64,000 nucleotides of DNA from Leuconostoc rapi (GTDB taxonomy: Bacteria; Bacillota; Bacilli; Lactobacillales; Lactobacillaceae), in NCBI RefSeq assembly GCF_016908715.1, contig NZ_JAFBEK010000003.1:62001-126000 (forward strand). The letters run 5' to 3'. The translations under genes were made by a program, and so were the position numbers. The notes under the pieces were generated by a model, which did not search any database, was not told the origin of the DNA, and saw nothing but the letters and a program-made list of their open reading frames with translations. Numbering within the stretch: the first letter of the stretch is position 1; each line of letters begins with the position of its first letter. This document shows, one piece after another, positions 56,307 to 64,000 of the stretch.

Positions 56307-56403
56307 AAATAGGTTATAGGTGGCTACAAAAACATCTAATTAATTAGGAGAATACGTTAAATCGGATGCCGGTCATCGGTGCGATTTGAACGACCAAAAT
56401 AAA

Positions 56404-57348
56404 ATGCAACTTGAATTCTTAGGAACTGGCTCTGGTCAACCATCAAAGTTTAGAAATGTGACCAGTATTGCGTTACGTTTACTAGATGAACGCAACGCTG
56501 TATGGCTCTTTGATGTCGGTGAAGCAACACAACATCAAATTTTAAAAACAACGATACGTCCGCGTAAAGTTGAAAAAATATTTATATCACATTTACATGG
56601 GGACCATATTTTTGGGTTACCTGGCTTTTTGAGTTCACGTTCATTTCAAGGCGCTGATAAAAATGAACCGTTAACAATTTATGGTCCAAAAGGTGTCAAA
56701 GAATTCGTGCAGACAGCGCTCCGCATTTCAGAAACACGCCTATCTTATCCAATCGTGTATGCTGAACTTAAGGAAGGCGTGATTTTTGATGACAAAACCT
56801 TTCGTGTGGTTGCTGCTAAGATGCGTCATCGCATTGAAACTTGGGGTTATCGTGTCGAAGAAAAAGACCATCCGGGTGAACTTTTAGTAGATAAGTTGCG
56901 TCAAGAAAACATACCATCAGGTCCAATATTTGGTCAGCTGAAAGCAGGCAAAGTTGTTACTTTACCAGATGGTCGTATTTTGGATGGCAAAGACTATATC
57001 GGTGCCAGACAACAAGGGCGTGTCGTGACTTTTATTTTAGATACACGGCCTAATGATAATATTGAATTATTAGCTGATCATGCAGATGTTCTCGTTCACG
57101 AAAGTACCTATGGTGCCGGTGAAGAAGAAGCAAAAATGGCACGGGCACACGCACATTCGACTAGTGTTACAGCTGCTAACATAGCCCAGAGGGCACAGGT
57201 CGACAAACTCGTTTTGACCCATTTATCTGCGCGCTATATTGGACCAATGGTTAAGACGTTGATTACAGATGTCCGTCGTATTTTTCCAAATACAATTGTT
57301 GCTAGAGATCTCGATATCATCAACATTCCGTTTAAAAAAGAGGTGTGA
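56404..57348 (+). CDS. rnz: Ribonuclease Z
   Basis: Zinc-dependent endonuclease that matures tRNA 3' ends. The 314-residue protein begins [20 protein letters not shown], the typical start, and has the metallo-beta-lactamase motif [18 protein letters not shown] plus a later [26 protein letters not shown] and LTHLSARY. The ATG at 56404 matches the family start but has no ribosome site. A TTG at 56386 has a weak GGTG. It runs into recJ with a 32-base gap. Confidence 0.93.
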   Translation: MQLEFLGTGSGQPSKFRNVTSIALRLLDERNAVWLFDVGEATQHQILKTTIRPRKVEKIFISHLHGDHIFGLPGFLSSRSFQGADKNEPLTIYGPKGVKEFVQTALRISETRLSYPIVYAELKEGVIFDDKTFRVVAAKMRHRIETWGYRVEEKDHPGELLVDKLRQENIPSGPIFGQLKAGKVVTLPDGRILDGKDYIGARQQGRVVTFILDTRPNDNIELLADHADVLVHESTYGAGEEEAKMARAHAHSTSVTAANIAQRAQVDKLVLTHLSARYIGPMVKTLITDVRRIFPNTIVARDLDIINIPFKKEV

Positions 57349-57380
57349 GGTCAATTACTCACGCGTTAAAGAAGGTTACA

Positions 57381-59345
57381 ATGAGTCAAAAGAACTGGCA
57401 GATATTGTCAAAGCCGCCTGAAAAAGTTGTTCGACAACTCCAAACACAATTAAATATTGACCAAATTGCAGCGACAATTGTTGCGCAAAAAGGCTATACA
57501 ACGCCTGAAACTGCTTTTCAGTATTTACAACCAAGCATTGAGCAATTACATGATCCGATGCTATTGCACGATATGGACAAAGTATTTGAACGGTTAACAG
57601 AAGCCGCTTTTGGTGGTGAAAAAATTGTCGTGTATGGTGATTATGATTTAGATGGTGTCACTAGTACAGCAATCATGGTAGAAGCACTTGAAGTGTTAGG
57701 GGCAGATGTGACGGCCTATATCCCCAATCGTTTTTCAGATGGTTATGGTCCAAATATTGATGCCTACAAGCGTTTGATTGATGACGGGGCTCAAGTGATT
57801 GTTACAGTTGATAATGGCGTTAGCGGTCATGAAGCTGTTGCTTACGCAATGAATCAAGGTGTTGATGTTATTATTACTGACCACCATGAAATGGGACCGA
57901 CATTACCTGAAGCCTTTGCCATCGTACATCCTCGGCACCCTGATGGGCATTATCCCTTTAATGATCTTTCAGGTGTCGGTGTTGCATTTAAAGTTGCACA
58001 AGCGTTACTAACCGATGGTCAGCCGATAGCCGATAAAAGCGAGTTACCAACTGAAATGCTTGATTTAGTGGCGCTTGGTGAAATCGCTGATATGGTCTCA
58101 TTAACTGATGAAAATCGAACATTGGTGTCTTGGGGTCTGAAACAAATCAATGATAGTCCGCGTCCAGGTTTGGCAGCGCTTTTGAAAAATGCTGGGCAAG
58201 CAAGTCACCAACCTATTATTTCAGAAACGGTATCTTTTAAAATTGCACCACGTTTAAATGCGGTGGGGCGCTTAGGTGATGCCAGTCTAGCACTTGACCT
58301 ATTACTCAGCCAAGACCTCGATACAGCGACCGAACTAGCTTCACAAATTGAAGCAATTAATGCGCAACGTCAAGAAATTGTCGAAGAAGTTTTTGGGGCT
58401 GCTAAGCAAATTGCGCTATCTGATGCACACAGTAATGACCAAGTGTTAGTTGTTGCTGGGAAAGAATGGCATCAAGGTATCTTAGGTATTGTGGCTAGCC
58501 GACTTGTTGAACTATTACACAAACCAGTCATTGTGTTGAGTCTGGTTTCTGGTAGTTATAAAGGGTCAGGACGTACTTATAGCGATTTCGATTTGTACAC
58601 TTTGATGGGACAATATCGCGAGTTATATGATACTTTTGGAGGTCATGCCAGCGCTTTGGGGTTGGCTATCTCTGAGAACAACTTAGCGCGTTTACGTGAC
58701 CAGCTAGCTGATTTACCTGCTCTCGACATAACACAACAAGTTGTTGATGTGAATATGATGTTAACAACGCAAGAACTAACGACAACAGTTTATGATGCGT
58801 TAACACTGCTGGAACCTTTTGGCACAGGCAATAGGCAACCAATATTTGAGATTCAAAACCCAAATATTGAAAAAGCCATGACTATGGGGTCAACAAATCA
58901 GCACGTTAAGTTAACCTTATCTAACCAAATCGAAGCAGTTGGATTTAATCATCCAGACTGGACAAGTCTTGTTGTTAAACCAAAAAACATGTCGTTTGTA
59001 GCAACATTAGGAATCAATTATTTCCGTGGTATGAAGCGATTACAGTTACTTTTAACAGATGTTGTCATACCAAAGACTGTTGAAAAGGATGCACACAAAA
59101 AATTCTTTGCGCAGGTTTATAAATTTATTTATAGCCATCAGGATTTAAACTTTGCGCAAAACTTGGATAAAATAGCTCAGCAGCTACACATCACGAAAAA
59201 TGACCTTAATATTATGGTACAAGTCTTTATTGAGTTAGGCTTTGTCCGAATCATTGATGGTGGTTTCGTAAAAGTTATTCCTAATGCGCCACAAAAAGCA
59301 TTATCATCGTCAGTAACTTACCATAAGTTCCTGGCAGACCGTTAA
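57381..59345 (+). CDS. recJ: Single-stranded-DNA-specific exonuclease RecJ
   Basis: 5'-3' exonuclease in recombinational and mismatch repair. The 654-residue protein has the DHH-family motifs VYGDYDLDGVTSTAIM, VTVDNGVSG, ITDHHEMGPTLPEA and a DHHA1 domain with GSGRTYSDFDLYTLM and TFGGHASALGLAIS. B. subtilis RecJ is near 790 residues, so the C-terminal region here is shorter, but the catalytic core is complete. The start at 57381 follows GAAGG. The order rnz-recJ-apt is common in Firmicutes. Confidence 0.95.
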   Translation: MSQKNWQILSKPPEKVVRQLQTQLNIDQIAATIVAQKGYTTPETAFQYLQPSIEQLHDPMLLHDMDKVFERLTEAAFGGEKIVVYGDYDLDGVTSTAIMVEALEVLGADVTAYIPNRFSDGYGPNIDAYKRLIDDGAQVIVTVDNGVSGHEAVAYAMNQGVDVIITDHHEMGPTLPEAFAIVHPRHPDGHYPFNDLSGVGVAFKVAQALLTDGQPIADKSELPTEMLDLVALGEIADMVSLTDENRTLVSWGLKQINDSPRPGLAALLKNAGQASHQPIISETVSFKIAPRLNAVGRLGDASLALDLLLSQDLDTATELASQIEAINAQRQEIVEEVFGAAKQIALSDAHSNDQVLVVAGKEWHQGILGIVASRLVELLHKPVIVLSLVSGSYKGSGRTYSDFDLYTLMGQYRELYDTFGGHASALGLAISENNLARLRDQLADLPALDITQQVVDVNMMLTTQELTTTVYDALTLLEPFGTGNRQPIFEIQNPNIEKAMTMGSTNQHVKLTLSNQIEAVGFNHPDWTSLVVKPKNMSFVATLGINYFRGMKRLQLLLTDVVIPKTVEKDAHKKFFAQVYKFIYSHQDLNFAQNLDKIAQQLHITKNDLNIMVQVFIELGFVRIIDGGFVKVIPNAPQKALSSSVTYHKFLADR

Positions 59346-59443
59346 ATGATTAAATAGAAAGTATGAGTACTTCATATAGAAGGTGTTACTGAGACTGAAT
59401 AGGATTCAGTCGTGCAGGCATTATTGTGTACTCTGAGAGAAAA

Positions 59444-59974
59444 ATGACAGTAGATTTACACAATTACGTTGCCACAGTTGAAAATTTTCCAGAACCAGGC
59501 GTTGATTTTAGAGATTTATCACCTTTAATGGGTGACGGCGTAGCGTATAAGCAAGCCGTTGATGAGATTGCTGATTTTGCCAAAGACTTGGCAATTGACC
59601 TCATTGCCGGACCTGAGTCTCGTGGATTCATTGTTGGGTCCCCCTTGGCCTATGCGCTCAATGTTGGCTTCGTTCCTGCGCGTAAGGGCGGAAAACTACC
59701 ACGTGAAGCAGTCAGTGCCTCATATACACTGGAATATGGTGGCGAAAACGTGCTTGAAATCCATAAAGATGCCATTAAGCCTGGACAACGTGTCTTAATC
59801 GTAGATGACTTACTAGCTACTGGTGGTACGATTAACGCCACACGTGAAATAATTGAAAAGCTTGGTGGTGTGGTTGCTGGTGTTGCTTTCATTATTGAAT
59901 TAAAAGCATTACATGGCCGTGAAAAGATTATGGAAGCTGGGGATGTACCAGCCATGGCCTTAATGACTTACTAA
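59444..59974 (+). CDS. apt: Adenine phosphoribosyltransferase
   Basis: Salvages adenine to AMP with PRPP. The 176-residue protein has [33 protein letters not shown] and the PRPP-binding signature [20 protein letters not shown]. The ATG at 59444 has GAGAGAAAA upstream; an in-frame start at 59426 is unlikely. A strong terminator follows. Confidence 0.97.
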   Translation: MTVDLHNYVATVENFPEPGVDFRDLSPLMGDGVAYKQAVDEIADFAKDLAIDLIAGPESRGFIVGSPLAYALNVGFVPARKGGKLPREAVSASYTLEYGGENVLEIHKDAIKPGQRVLIVDDLLATGGTINATREIIEKLGGVVAGVAFIIELKALHGREKIMEAGDVPAMALMTY

Positions 59975-59996
59975 AACAGGTAATATCAATATGAAC

Positions 59997-60036
59997 AAAA
60001 AATGAGACGAGAACTTTAGTTCTCGTCTCATTTTAC
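59997..60036. terminator. Bidirectional terminator between apt and the orphan methyltransferase
   Basis: A 16-bp perfect stem with a four-base loop (arms 59999-60014 and 60019-60034), flanked by A- and T-runs. The stop codon of the minus-strand gene is inside the right arm. Confidence 0.9.
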
Positions 60037-60729
60037 AATAAATACTTGATCATCAATAAAATCAAATGGTTGATGATGTTCGTTCAGAGATAACGGGGCA
60101 GAAAGATCTGCTATTTTCCAAAATTGTGCTGAATTAGTCGCACAATTTTTTTCACCAATGACAATAAAATCACCGGTGAAGTTTTGCTGGCGTAGAGTCA
60201 TGAGTATGTCGACATCACTGGTATCAGTATCGGGCGCCCAACTCATTATTACAACGTCAAAGGGGATCGTCTTAATAGCCTGTAAGCCAGTCATTTGATT
60301 GACCTGTGTCCAAAGATCAGGTGTTTGAATGTCCTGATTTTCCCAAGAAAAATTGTCAGTTGCCACCACGTCATCGCCTAAGGCACGTAGACCAGAGGTT
60401 AATATGCCATTACCAGCCATGACTTCTAATACGCGTCGACCCGCAATAAATTGATGGAGATCGTTGAGCCAAAGTTGATTAGGTAAATGCCAAATACCAA
60501 AAGTAGTAATCAACTCTTGTCTAAAACCAGATAAAAGGTCATCAACAGGCATTAAACGTGGATCATGTATTATTTGTGATTTGCTAAAGCTTAAACGTGG
60601 TAAGGGCTGAGTTGGCAGTTCATATCTTTCGAGAGTCTGTAATGTCTTGCTGGCGATAATCAGTTTTTGTTGAATCCAGGTTTGGTCAACAAATTGTGCA
60701 GCATAGTTGTTTAGTTTATTGATCATCAT
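60028..60729 (-). CDS. Predicted SAM-dependent methyltransferase-like protein, function unknown
   Basis: Protein of 233 residues. A Rossmann-type SAM-binding stretch is visible at about 98-125 (VLEVMAGNGILTSGLRALG, then VVATDNF). A motif IV-like MSWAPD follows later, and a glutamate-rich region near the C-terminus. I do not recognise the substrate. It overlaps the upstream small membrane protein gene by 14 bases and has no strong ribosome site of its own, suggesting coupled translation. Confidence 0.68.
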   Translation of the reverse strand: MMINKLNNYAAQFVDQTWIQQKLIIASKTLQTLERYELPTQPLPRLSFSKSQIIHDPRLMPVDDLLSGFRQELITTFGIWHLPNQLWLNDLHQFIAGRRVLEVMAGNGILTSGLRALGDDVVATDNFSWENQDIQTPDLWTQVNQMTGLQAIKTIPFDVVIMSWAPDTDTSDVDILMTLRQQNFTGDFIVIGEKNCATNSAQFWKIADLSAPLSLNEHHQPFDFIDDQVFIVK

Positions 60730-61033
60730 CTGTTACATCACGTCGATGTTGTTGTTCACCGGCATGTGACATATAAATATTATAGTGTTTGCCTTGATGA
60801 ACAAATTCAGAACCGTTACCTTTTTTAATATGCCGTTTCAATCGCCAAATGGTAACTAACGTGATGATACCACCAACAGCTAAGCAAACCAGTATCACCA
60901 AGCATAGGATAGCAATAATTGAAAATATAAGCGGCACAGCCACGCCGATAATTGTTAAGAGTATGGGAATAAAGATGAATAAGCCAATGAGCGTCGTGAC
61001 CAGTGCACCAATAAATTGAACCATTTTTTTCAT
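60716..61033 (-). CDS. Small membrane protein of unknown function
   Basis: Protein of 105 residues with two or three membrane segments in residues 5-65. A basic stretch (RLKRHIKKGN) and an acidic C-terminal tail follow (EQQHRRDVTDDDQ). A strong ribosome site (GGAGGTG) precedes the ATG. It lies between the spxH-like gene and the methyltransferase-like gene on the same strand. No known family is recognised. Confidence 0.7.
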   Translation of the reverse strand: MKKMVQFIGALVTTLIGLFIFIPILLTIIGVAVPLIFSIIAILCLVILVCLAVGGIITLVTIWRLKRHIKKGNGSEFVHQGKHYNIYMSHAGEQQHRRDVTDDDQ

Positions 61034-61069
61034 AATTAGTACACCTCCAAAATAGGTCTTGCATCTTAT

Positions 61070-61666
61070 TTAATGCGCATAAGCATTAAGGTTTTGTAGT
61101 AATATGTCCGGTGTGACACGTTGTGTTAAGTGTGGCGTAAAAGCAGCAACTAAGTGGCCGGCAGAGCAATCAGTTAAGACTGTTGTTTGAGATGCCGTAG
61201 AAAAATCAATTGTAATACCAGTTTGAATTTTTGGCATGAGCTGTTGTGCTAAATGTTGTTCTTCAATAACAGCACGAATTGTTTCTTTGGTTTCACGATT
61301 ACTAATAAAATCAGCCACATTGAGCTGTGCTGCTTTTGCGACTGAAACCACCAAATCACGACTATAGGGTTGATGATTGGTAACGATTGCTTGTTGCAAC
61401 GCCATCAAAAAAGAACGCGCTTTTTTATTGCCTTCAAGTTGCGCCGCCTTAAAATCAAGTGCAACATGGCAAACGGCTGATAGTGTATCTGGTAGGGAAA
61501 CATCAGGCGTAAGTGATTTTAATTCTTGTGTGGCGTCTGTGGCCATAATTGGAATAAAGCGAACTGTTGCCTTTTGTGCTAAGCTTTCTGTTACGGCTAG
61601 CAGGTATTTTTCGGTGCGAAAGCAGGGCTCTGCAAGGGGGTTTAAAAATTGATAAATATCAATCAT
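61070..61666 (-). CDS. spxH: ClpXP adaptor SpxH (YjbH) family, DsbA-like fold
   Basis: Adaptor that promotes degradation of the redox regulator Spx by ClpXP (family role). The 198-residue protein begins MIDIYQFLNPLAEPCFRTEK with a single Cys15, instead of a CxxC, in the thioredoxin-like site. The rest is helical and rich in Gln and Ala. In B. subtilis, yjbH also lies near yjbM, yjbN and yjbO, whose counterparts (relQ, nadK, rluD) lie divergently downstream. GGAG is 8 bases before the ATG. Confidence 0.8.
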   Translation of the reverse strand: MIDIYQFLNPLAEPCFRTEKYLLAVTESLAQKATVRFIPIMATDATQELKSLTPDVSLPDTLSAVCHVALDFKAAQLEGNKKARSFLMALQQAIVTNHQPYSRDLVVSVAKAAQLNVADFISNRETKETIRAVIEEQHLAQQLMPKIQTGITIDFSTASQTTVLTDCSAGHLVAAFTPHLTQRVTPDILLQNLNAYAH

Positions 61667-61770
61667 TGGTTTGATCTCCGTGAAATGAATTTTATTTAAT
61701 ATCCAAAAATTTATTTTACCCGCAAAATAGTGACTTGTCGACTGTTATGCTCAAAATGAGTATTAAAATG

Positions 61771-61922
61771 TGTTAAAATGAAGAGTAACAGATTAAAAGA
61801 TTGTGCGCATTTTCCCAAATAAGGCTGTCGAATTGATAGGTGTTTGTGGGTGGTACGCACTTCTTTAATGCTGTAGTGTCGGGTTTTCCGAACTACTAGG
61901 ATGTTTAGAAAGAGGTGTCGGC
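61771..61922 (+). promoter_or_regulatory. relQ promoter and structured leader
   Basis: TGT-TAAAAT (hexamer 61774-61779) predicts a start near 61786 and a leader of about 135 bases. The leader contains a 9-bp hairpin with one bulge (61873-61882 with 61888-61896) and paired GTGCG/CGCAC segments, ending with AGAGGTG before the ATG. Confidence 0.5.
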
Positions 61923-62501
61923 ATGGATTGGGATCGTTTTTTCGTTCCGTACAAGCAGACGGTAACAGAGTTAAAAATTAAATTACGCGGTTTACGCGAT
62001 CAATATGAAAAAGATGGTAAAAATTCGCCCATTGAATTTGTAACAGGACGGGTCAAAACACAAGCATCAATTGAAGAAAAAATACTGAGACGGCATTTGG
62101 ATGAAAAACGGTTGTCCCTTGATTTACAAGATATTGCCGGCGTACGCATCATGACAAAATATATAGAAGATGTCTACACCGTTGTTGAGTTATTGCGTGA
62201 CCGAACGGATTTTCAAATTTTAGAAGAACGTGATTACGTCATGAACGCCAAACCTTCTGGCTATCGTTCATATCATATTGTGATTGAATATCCCGTACAA
62301 ATGTACAGTGGCGAACGCAAAGTGCTTGCTGAAATTCAAGTACGAACGATTGCCATGAACGTATGGGCAACAATTGAACATGATTTACGTTATAAACATG
62401 GCGATGAGTTGCCCACTGAAGTGGCAGAACAGCTCACAATTTTAGCGGACAAAAATTTCGAATGGGATCAAAGGGTCAGTGAGATTCGGGCGACAGAATG
62501 A
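61923..62501 (+). CDS. relQ: Small alarmone synthetase RelQ (GTP pyrophosphokinase YjbM)
   Basis: Makes (p)ppGpp or pGpp from ATP and GDP/GTP without a hydrolase domain. The 192-residue protein has DLQDIAGVRIMTKYIEDVYT, YVMNAKPSGYRSYHIVIEYP and the synthetase motif LAEIQVRTIAMNVWATIEHD. It matches the RelQ rather than the RelP branch by its length and its downstream nadK. The stop overlaps nadK by 4 bases. A structured leader precedes it. Confidence 0.95.
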   Translation: MDWDRFFVPYKQTVTELKIKLRGLRDQYEKDGKNSPIEFVTGRVKTQASIEEKILRRHLDEKRLSLDLQDIAGVRIMTKYIEDVYTVVELLRDRTDFQILEERDYVMNAKPSGYRSYHIVIEYPVQMYSGERKVLAEIQVRTIAMNVWATIEHDLRYKHGDELPTEVAEQLTILADKNFEWDQRVSEIRATE

Positions 62502-63292
62502 AGATAGCAATTTTTAATAACAATGTCATAAGCTCACAAAAAATCACACAAGCACTTATTTTAGGTTTGCGAAAACGTGATGTCGAAATTGGTAACGAAG
62601 ACCCTGATATTGTTGTTTCAGTTGGGGGTGATGGGACACTTTTGGGCGCTTTTCAGCATTATGTTGATCAAATTGACCACATACGCTTTGTCGGACTGCA
62701 CACTGGGCACTTAGGATTTTATACAGATTGGTTGAGTAGTGGACTTGATGAATTAATTGATAGTTTAGCTAACGATAATGGTCAAAAAGTGACTTATCCA
62801 CTCCTTGAAATGACTGTTGTGTACGATAGTGGTGAGCATTACAAGTTTTTGGCGTTAAATGAAGCAGCAATCAAGCAACCCACTGGTACATTAGTGGCTG
62901 ATATTTATTTAGGGGATCAGTTATTTGAACGTTTTCGTGGTGATGGCATTGCCGTGGCGACACCAACTGGCTCAACAGCTTATAACAAGGCCAACGGGGG
63001 CGCGGTTTTGCATCCAAACATTCCAGCCATTCAAATGTCTGAAATTGCCTCGATTAATAATCGCGTCTTTCGAACTTTGGGATCACCTTTAGTTGTTCCT
63101 GAAGGACAAGAGATTATTATGAGACCAAAAAGTGACCATTTTTTGGTTATGTATGATCAATCAGATATTAAAGTTAAAAATATTACTGAATTACGTTTCC
63201 GTGTTGCTGATAAAAAGGTACATTTTGCGGCTTATCGTCATGTCGATTTTTGGCAACGTGTGCACCGTGCTTTCATTAGTGACATTGAGTAA
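62498..63292 (+). CDS. nadK: NAD kinase
   Basis: Phosphorylates NAD to NADP. The 264-residue protein has the catalytic VVSVGGDGTLLGAF, HTGHLGFYTDW, FLALNEAAIKQPTG and the family TPTGSTAYNKANGGAVLHP. It is translationally coupled to relQ (ATGA overlap). An rluD-type gene follows after about 80 bases. Confidence 0.96.
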   Translation: MKIAIFNNNVISSQKITQALILGLRKRDVEIGNEDPDIVVSVGGDGTLLGAFQHYVDQIDHIRFVGLHTGHLGFYTDWLSSGLDELIDSLANDNGQKVTYPLLEMTVVYDSGEHYKFLALNEAAIKQPTGTLVADIYLGDQLFERFRGDGIAVATPTGSTAYNKANGGAVLHPNIPAIQMSEIASINNRVFRTLGSPLVVPEGQEIIMRPKSDHFLVMYDQSDIKVKNITELRFRVADKKVHFAAYRHVDFWQRVHRAFISDIE

Positions 63293-63371
63293 TAGGTGTT
63301 TACGCAGGTAATTTAAATTAATGAAGGGAAGCGTTTGACGAGCAGTTGTTGGTTGAACGCATGACATAGCA

Positions 63372-64000
63372 ATGCAATTTACATGGACATATTCTGGCAC
63401 AGAACAACGAAAAGTGAGAACATTTTTACAGGCACATGGTGTCTCACATCGTATGTTTAGCCAAATGAAACACAACGGCGGGGCTATTTTAAAAAACGAT
63501 AAACAAGTTTATACATCAGATTATTTAGATGATGGCGATCAGGTTACCATTATTATGCCTACAGAAGCAAGTAATGATTTAGTTGTACCCGATTATAAGC
63601 CATTGAATATTATTTTTGAAAATGAACATTGGCTCGTCGTTGATAAACCCTACGGTATTACCACGGTACCAGGACATGCCGATCGGTTACATACATTGGT
63701 TAATCAAGTTAAAGGTCATTTGGAAGAAATGAATGCTGAGGACTTAGTACCTCATGTTGTGACGCGTTTAGATCGTGACACGTCAGGCATTGTGTTGTTG
63801 GCTAAACACCGTTTTGCACATGCAGTAATGGATCAACAATTGCAAGAGCATACGGTTGAAAAATTTTACCTGGCCTATACGAGTGGTCTTCTTCCTGATG
63901 ATCATGGTGATATTCAAGCACCAATTGGTCGTGTAGATGGGGACTTCATTAAACGTGAGGTACGTGATGATGGGAAACCCTCGCGTACTGAATATTGGGT
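63372..64000 (+). CDS. Pseudouridine synthase, RluA/RluD family (YjbO-like), truncated by the window edge
   Basis: Isomerises uridine in structured RNA. The frame opens at the ATG at 63372 and runs off the right end, giving about 209 residues of an expected 290-300. The N-terminal part resembles the S4-like start of RluD proteins. The catalytic loop is TRLDRDTSGIVLLAKHRFA, with the aspartate in RLDRDTSG. It is downstream of nadK as in B. subtilis yjbN-yjbO. No ribosome site is seen before the ATG. The target (23S rRNA or tRNA) is not readable. Confidence 0.9.
   Translation, partial: MQFTWTYSGTEQRKVRTFLQAHGVSHRMFSQMKHNGGAILKNDKQVYTSDYLDDGDQVTIIMPTEASNDLVVPDYKPLNIIFENEHWLVVDKPYGITTVPGHADRLHTLVNQVKGHLEEMNAEDLVPHVVTRLDRDTSGIVLLAKHRFAHAVMDQQLQEHTVEKFYLAYTSGLLPDDHGDIQAPIGRVDGDFIKREVRDDGKPSRTEYW

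Overview
The window is a low-GC Firmicutes chromosome segment, most likely from a heterofermentative lactic acid bacterium close to Leuconostoc (inference). The reasons are the low GC by eye, strong AGGAGG-type ribosome sites, the yslB / murI-rdgB-ysnB and spxH / relQ-nadK-rluD neighbourhoods, a CcpA-type cre network, and an araA / araB / araD set. Weissella or Fructobacillus are the main alternatives. No rRNA, tRNA, CRISPR array, intact transposase or prophage was seen. Both ends of the window cut a gene (dltA at the left, an rluD-type gene at the right).

Layout. 1-4.0 kb: dltABCD (D-alanylation of teichoic acids). 4.0-14.7 kb: housekeeping genes: yslB, murI-rdgB-ysnB, ruvB-phosphoesterase-queA, ruvA, a deoxynucleoside kinase, mscL, a small orphan protein with two bPH2 membrane proteins, and rpsP with an unusual C-terminal extension. 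14.8-25.2 kb: a carbohydrate block: a PRD regulator with a galactitol-type PTS (EIIA, EIIC, EIIB), a deoxyribonucleotidase, fruR-fruK-fruA, and an orphan four-helix membrane protein with a large ectodomain. 25.3-27.1 kb: ogt, rimM, trmD. 27.2-42.6 kb: an exopolysaccharide cluster. It has a phosphatase / chain-length protein / tyrosine-kinase module, a priming transferase, several glycosyltransferases, a Wzy-like polymerase, a Wzx flippase, a pyruvyl-transferase-like protein and rmlACBD for dTDP-rhamnose. 43-50.5 kb: araR and an arabinose operon, araA-GH43-MFS-araB-araD. 50.6-54.5 kb: a ThrE-type exporter and a damaged WxL-type cell-surface locus. 54.7-64 kb: panE, msrA, rnz, recJ, apt, an orphan methyltransferase with a small membrane protein, spxH, relQ, nadK and rluD.

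How the genes work together. Three sugar promoters (nucleotidase, fructose and arabinose) carry cre sites just downstream of the predicted start of transcription. A fourth, at the PRD regulator, has one near the -35 region. The arabinose promoter also has a 16-bp AraR operator placed exactly between its -35 and -10. The polysaccharide cluster can be read as a complete Wzy-dependent pathway making a rhamnose-containing polymer. Its central glycosyltransferase block is visibly more AT-rich than its flanks, as expected of an exchangeable serotype-like core.

The observations I find most worth checking are: leaderless-looking extended -10 promoters at the start codons of ruvB and rimM, with a leaderless-looking promoter at murI as well; ribosomal protein S16 carrying an apparent HeH/LEM-like tail; a PRD regulator whose EIIA-like domain is a separate overlapping gene; a WxL / DUF916 deletion junction next to an (AGTAGC)11 repeat coding polyserine; and a hairpin between the Shine-Dalgarno sequence and start codon of panE.
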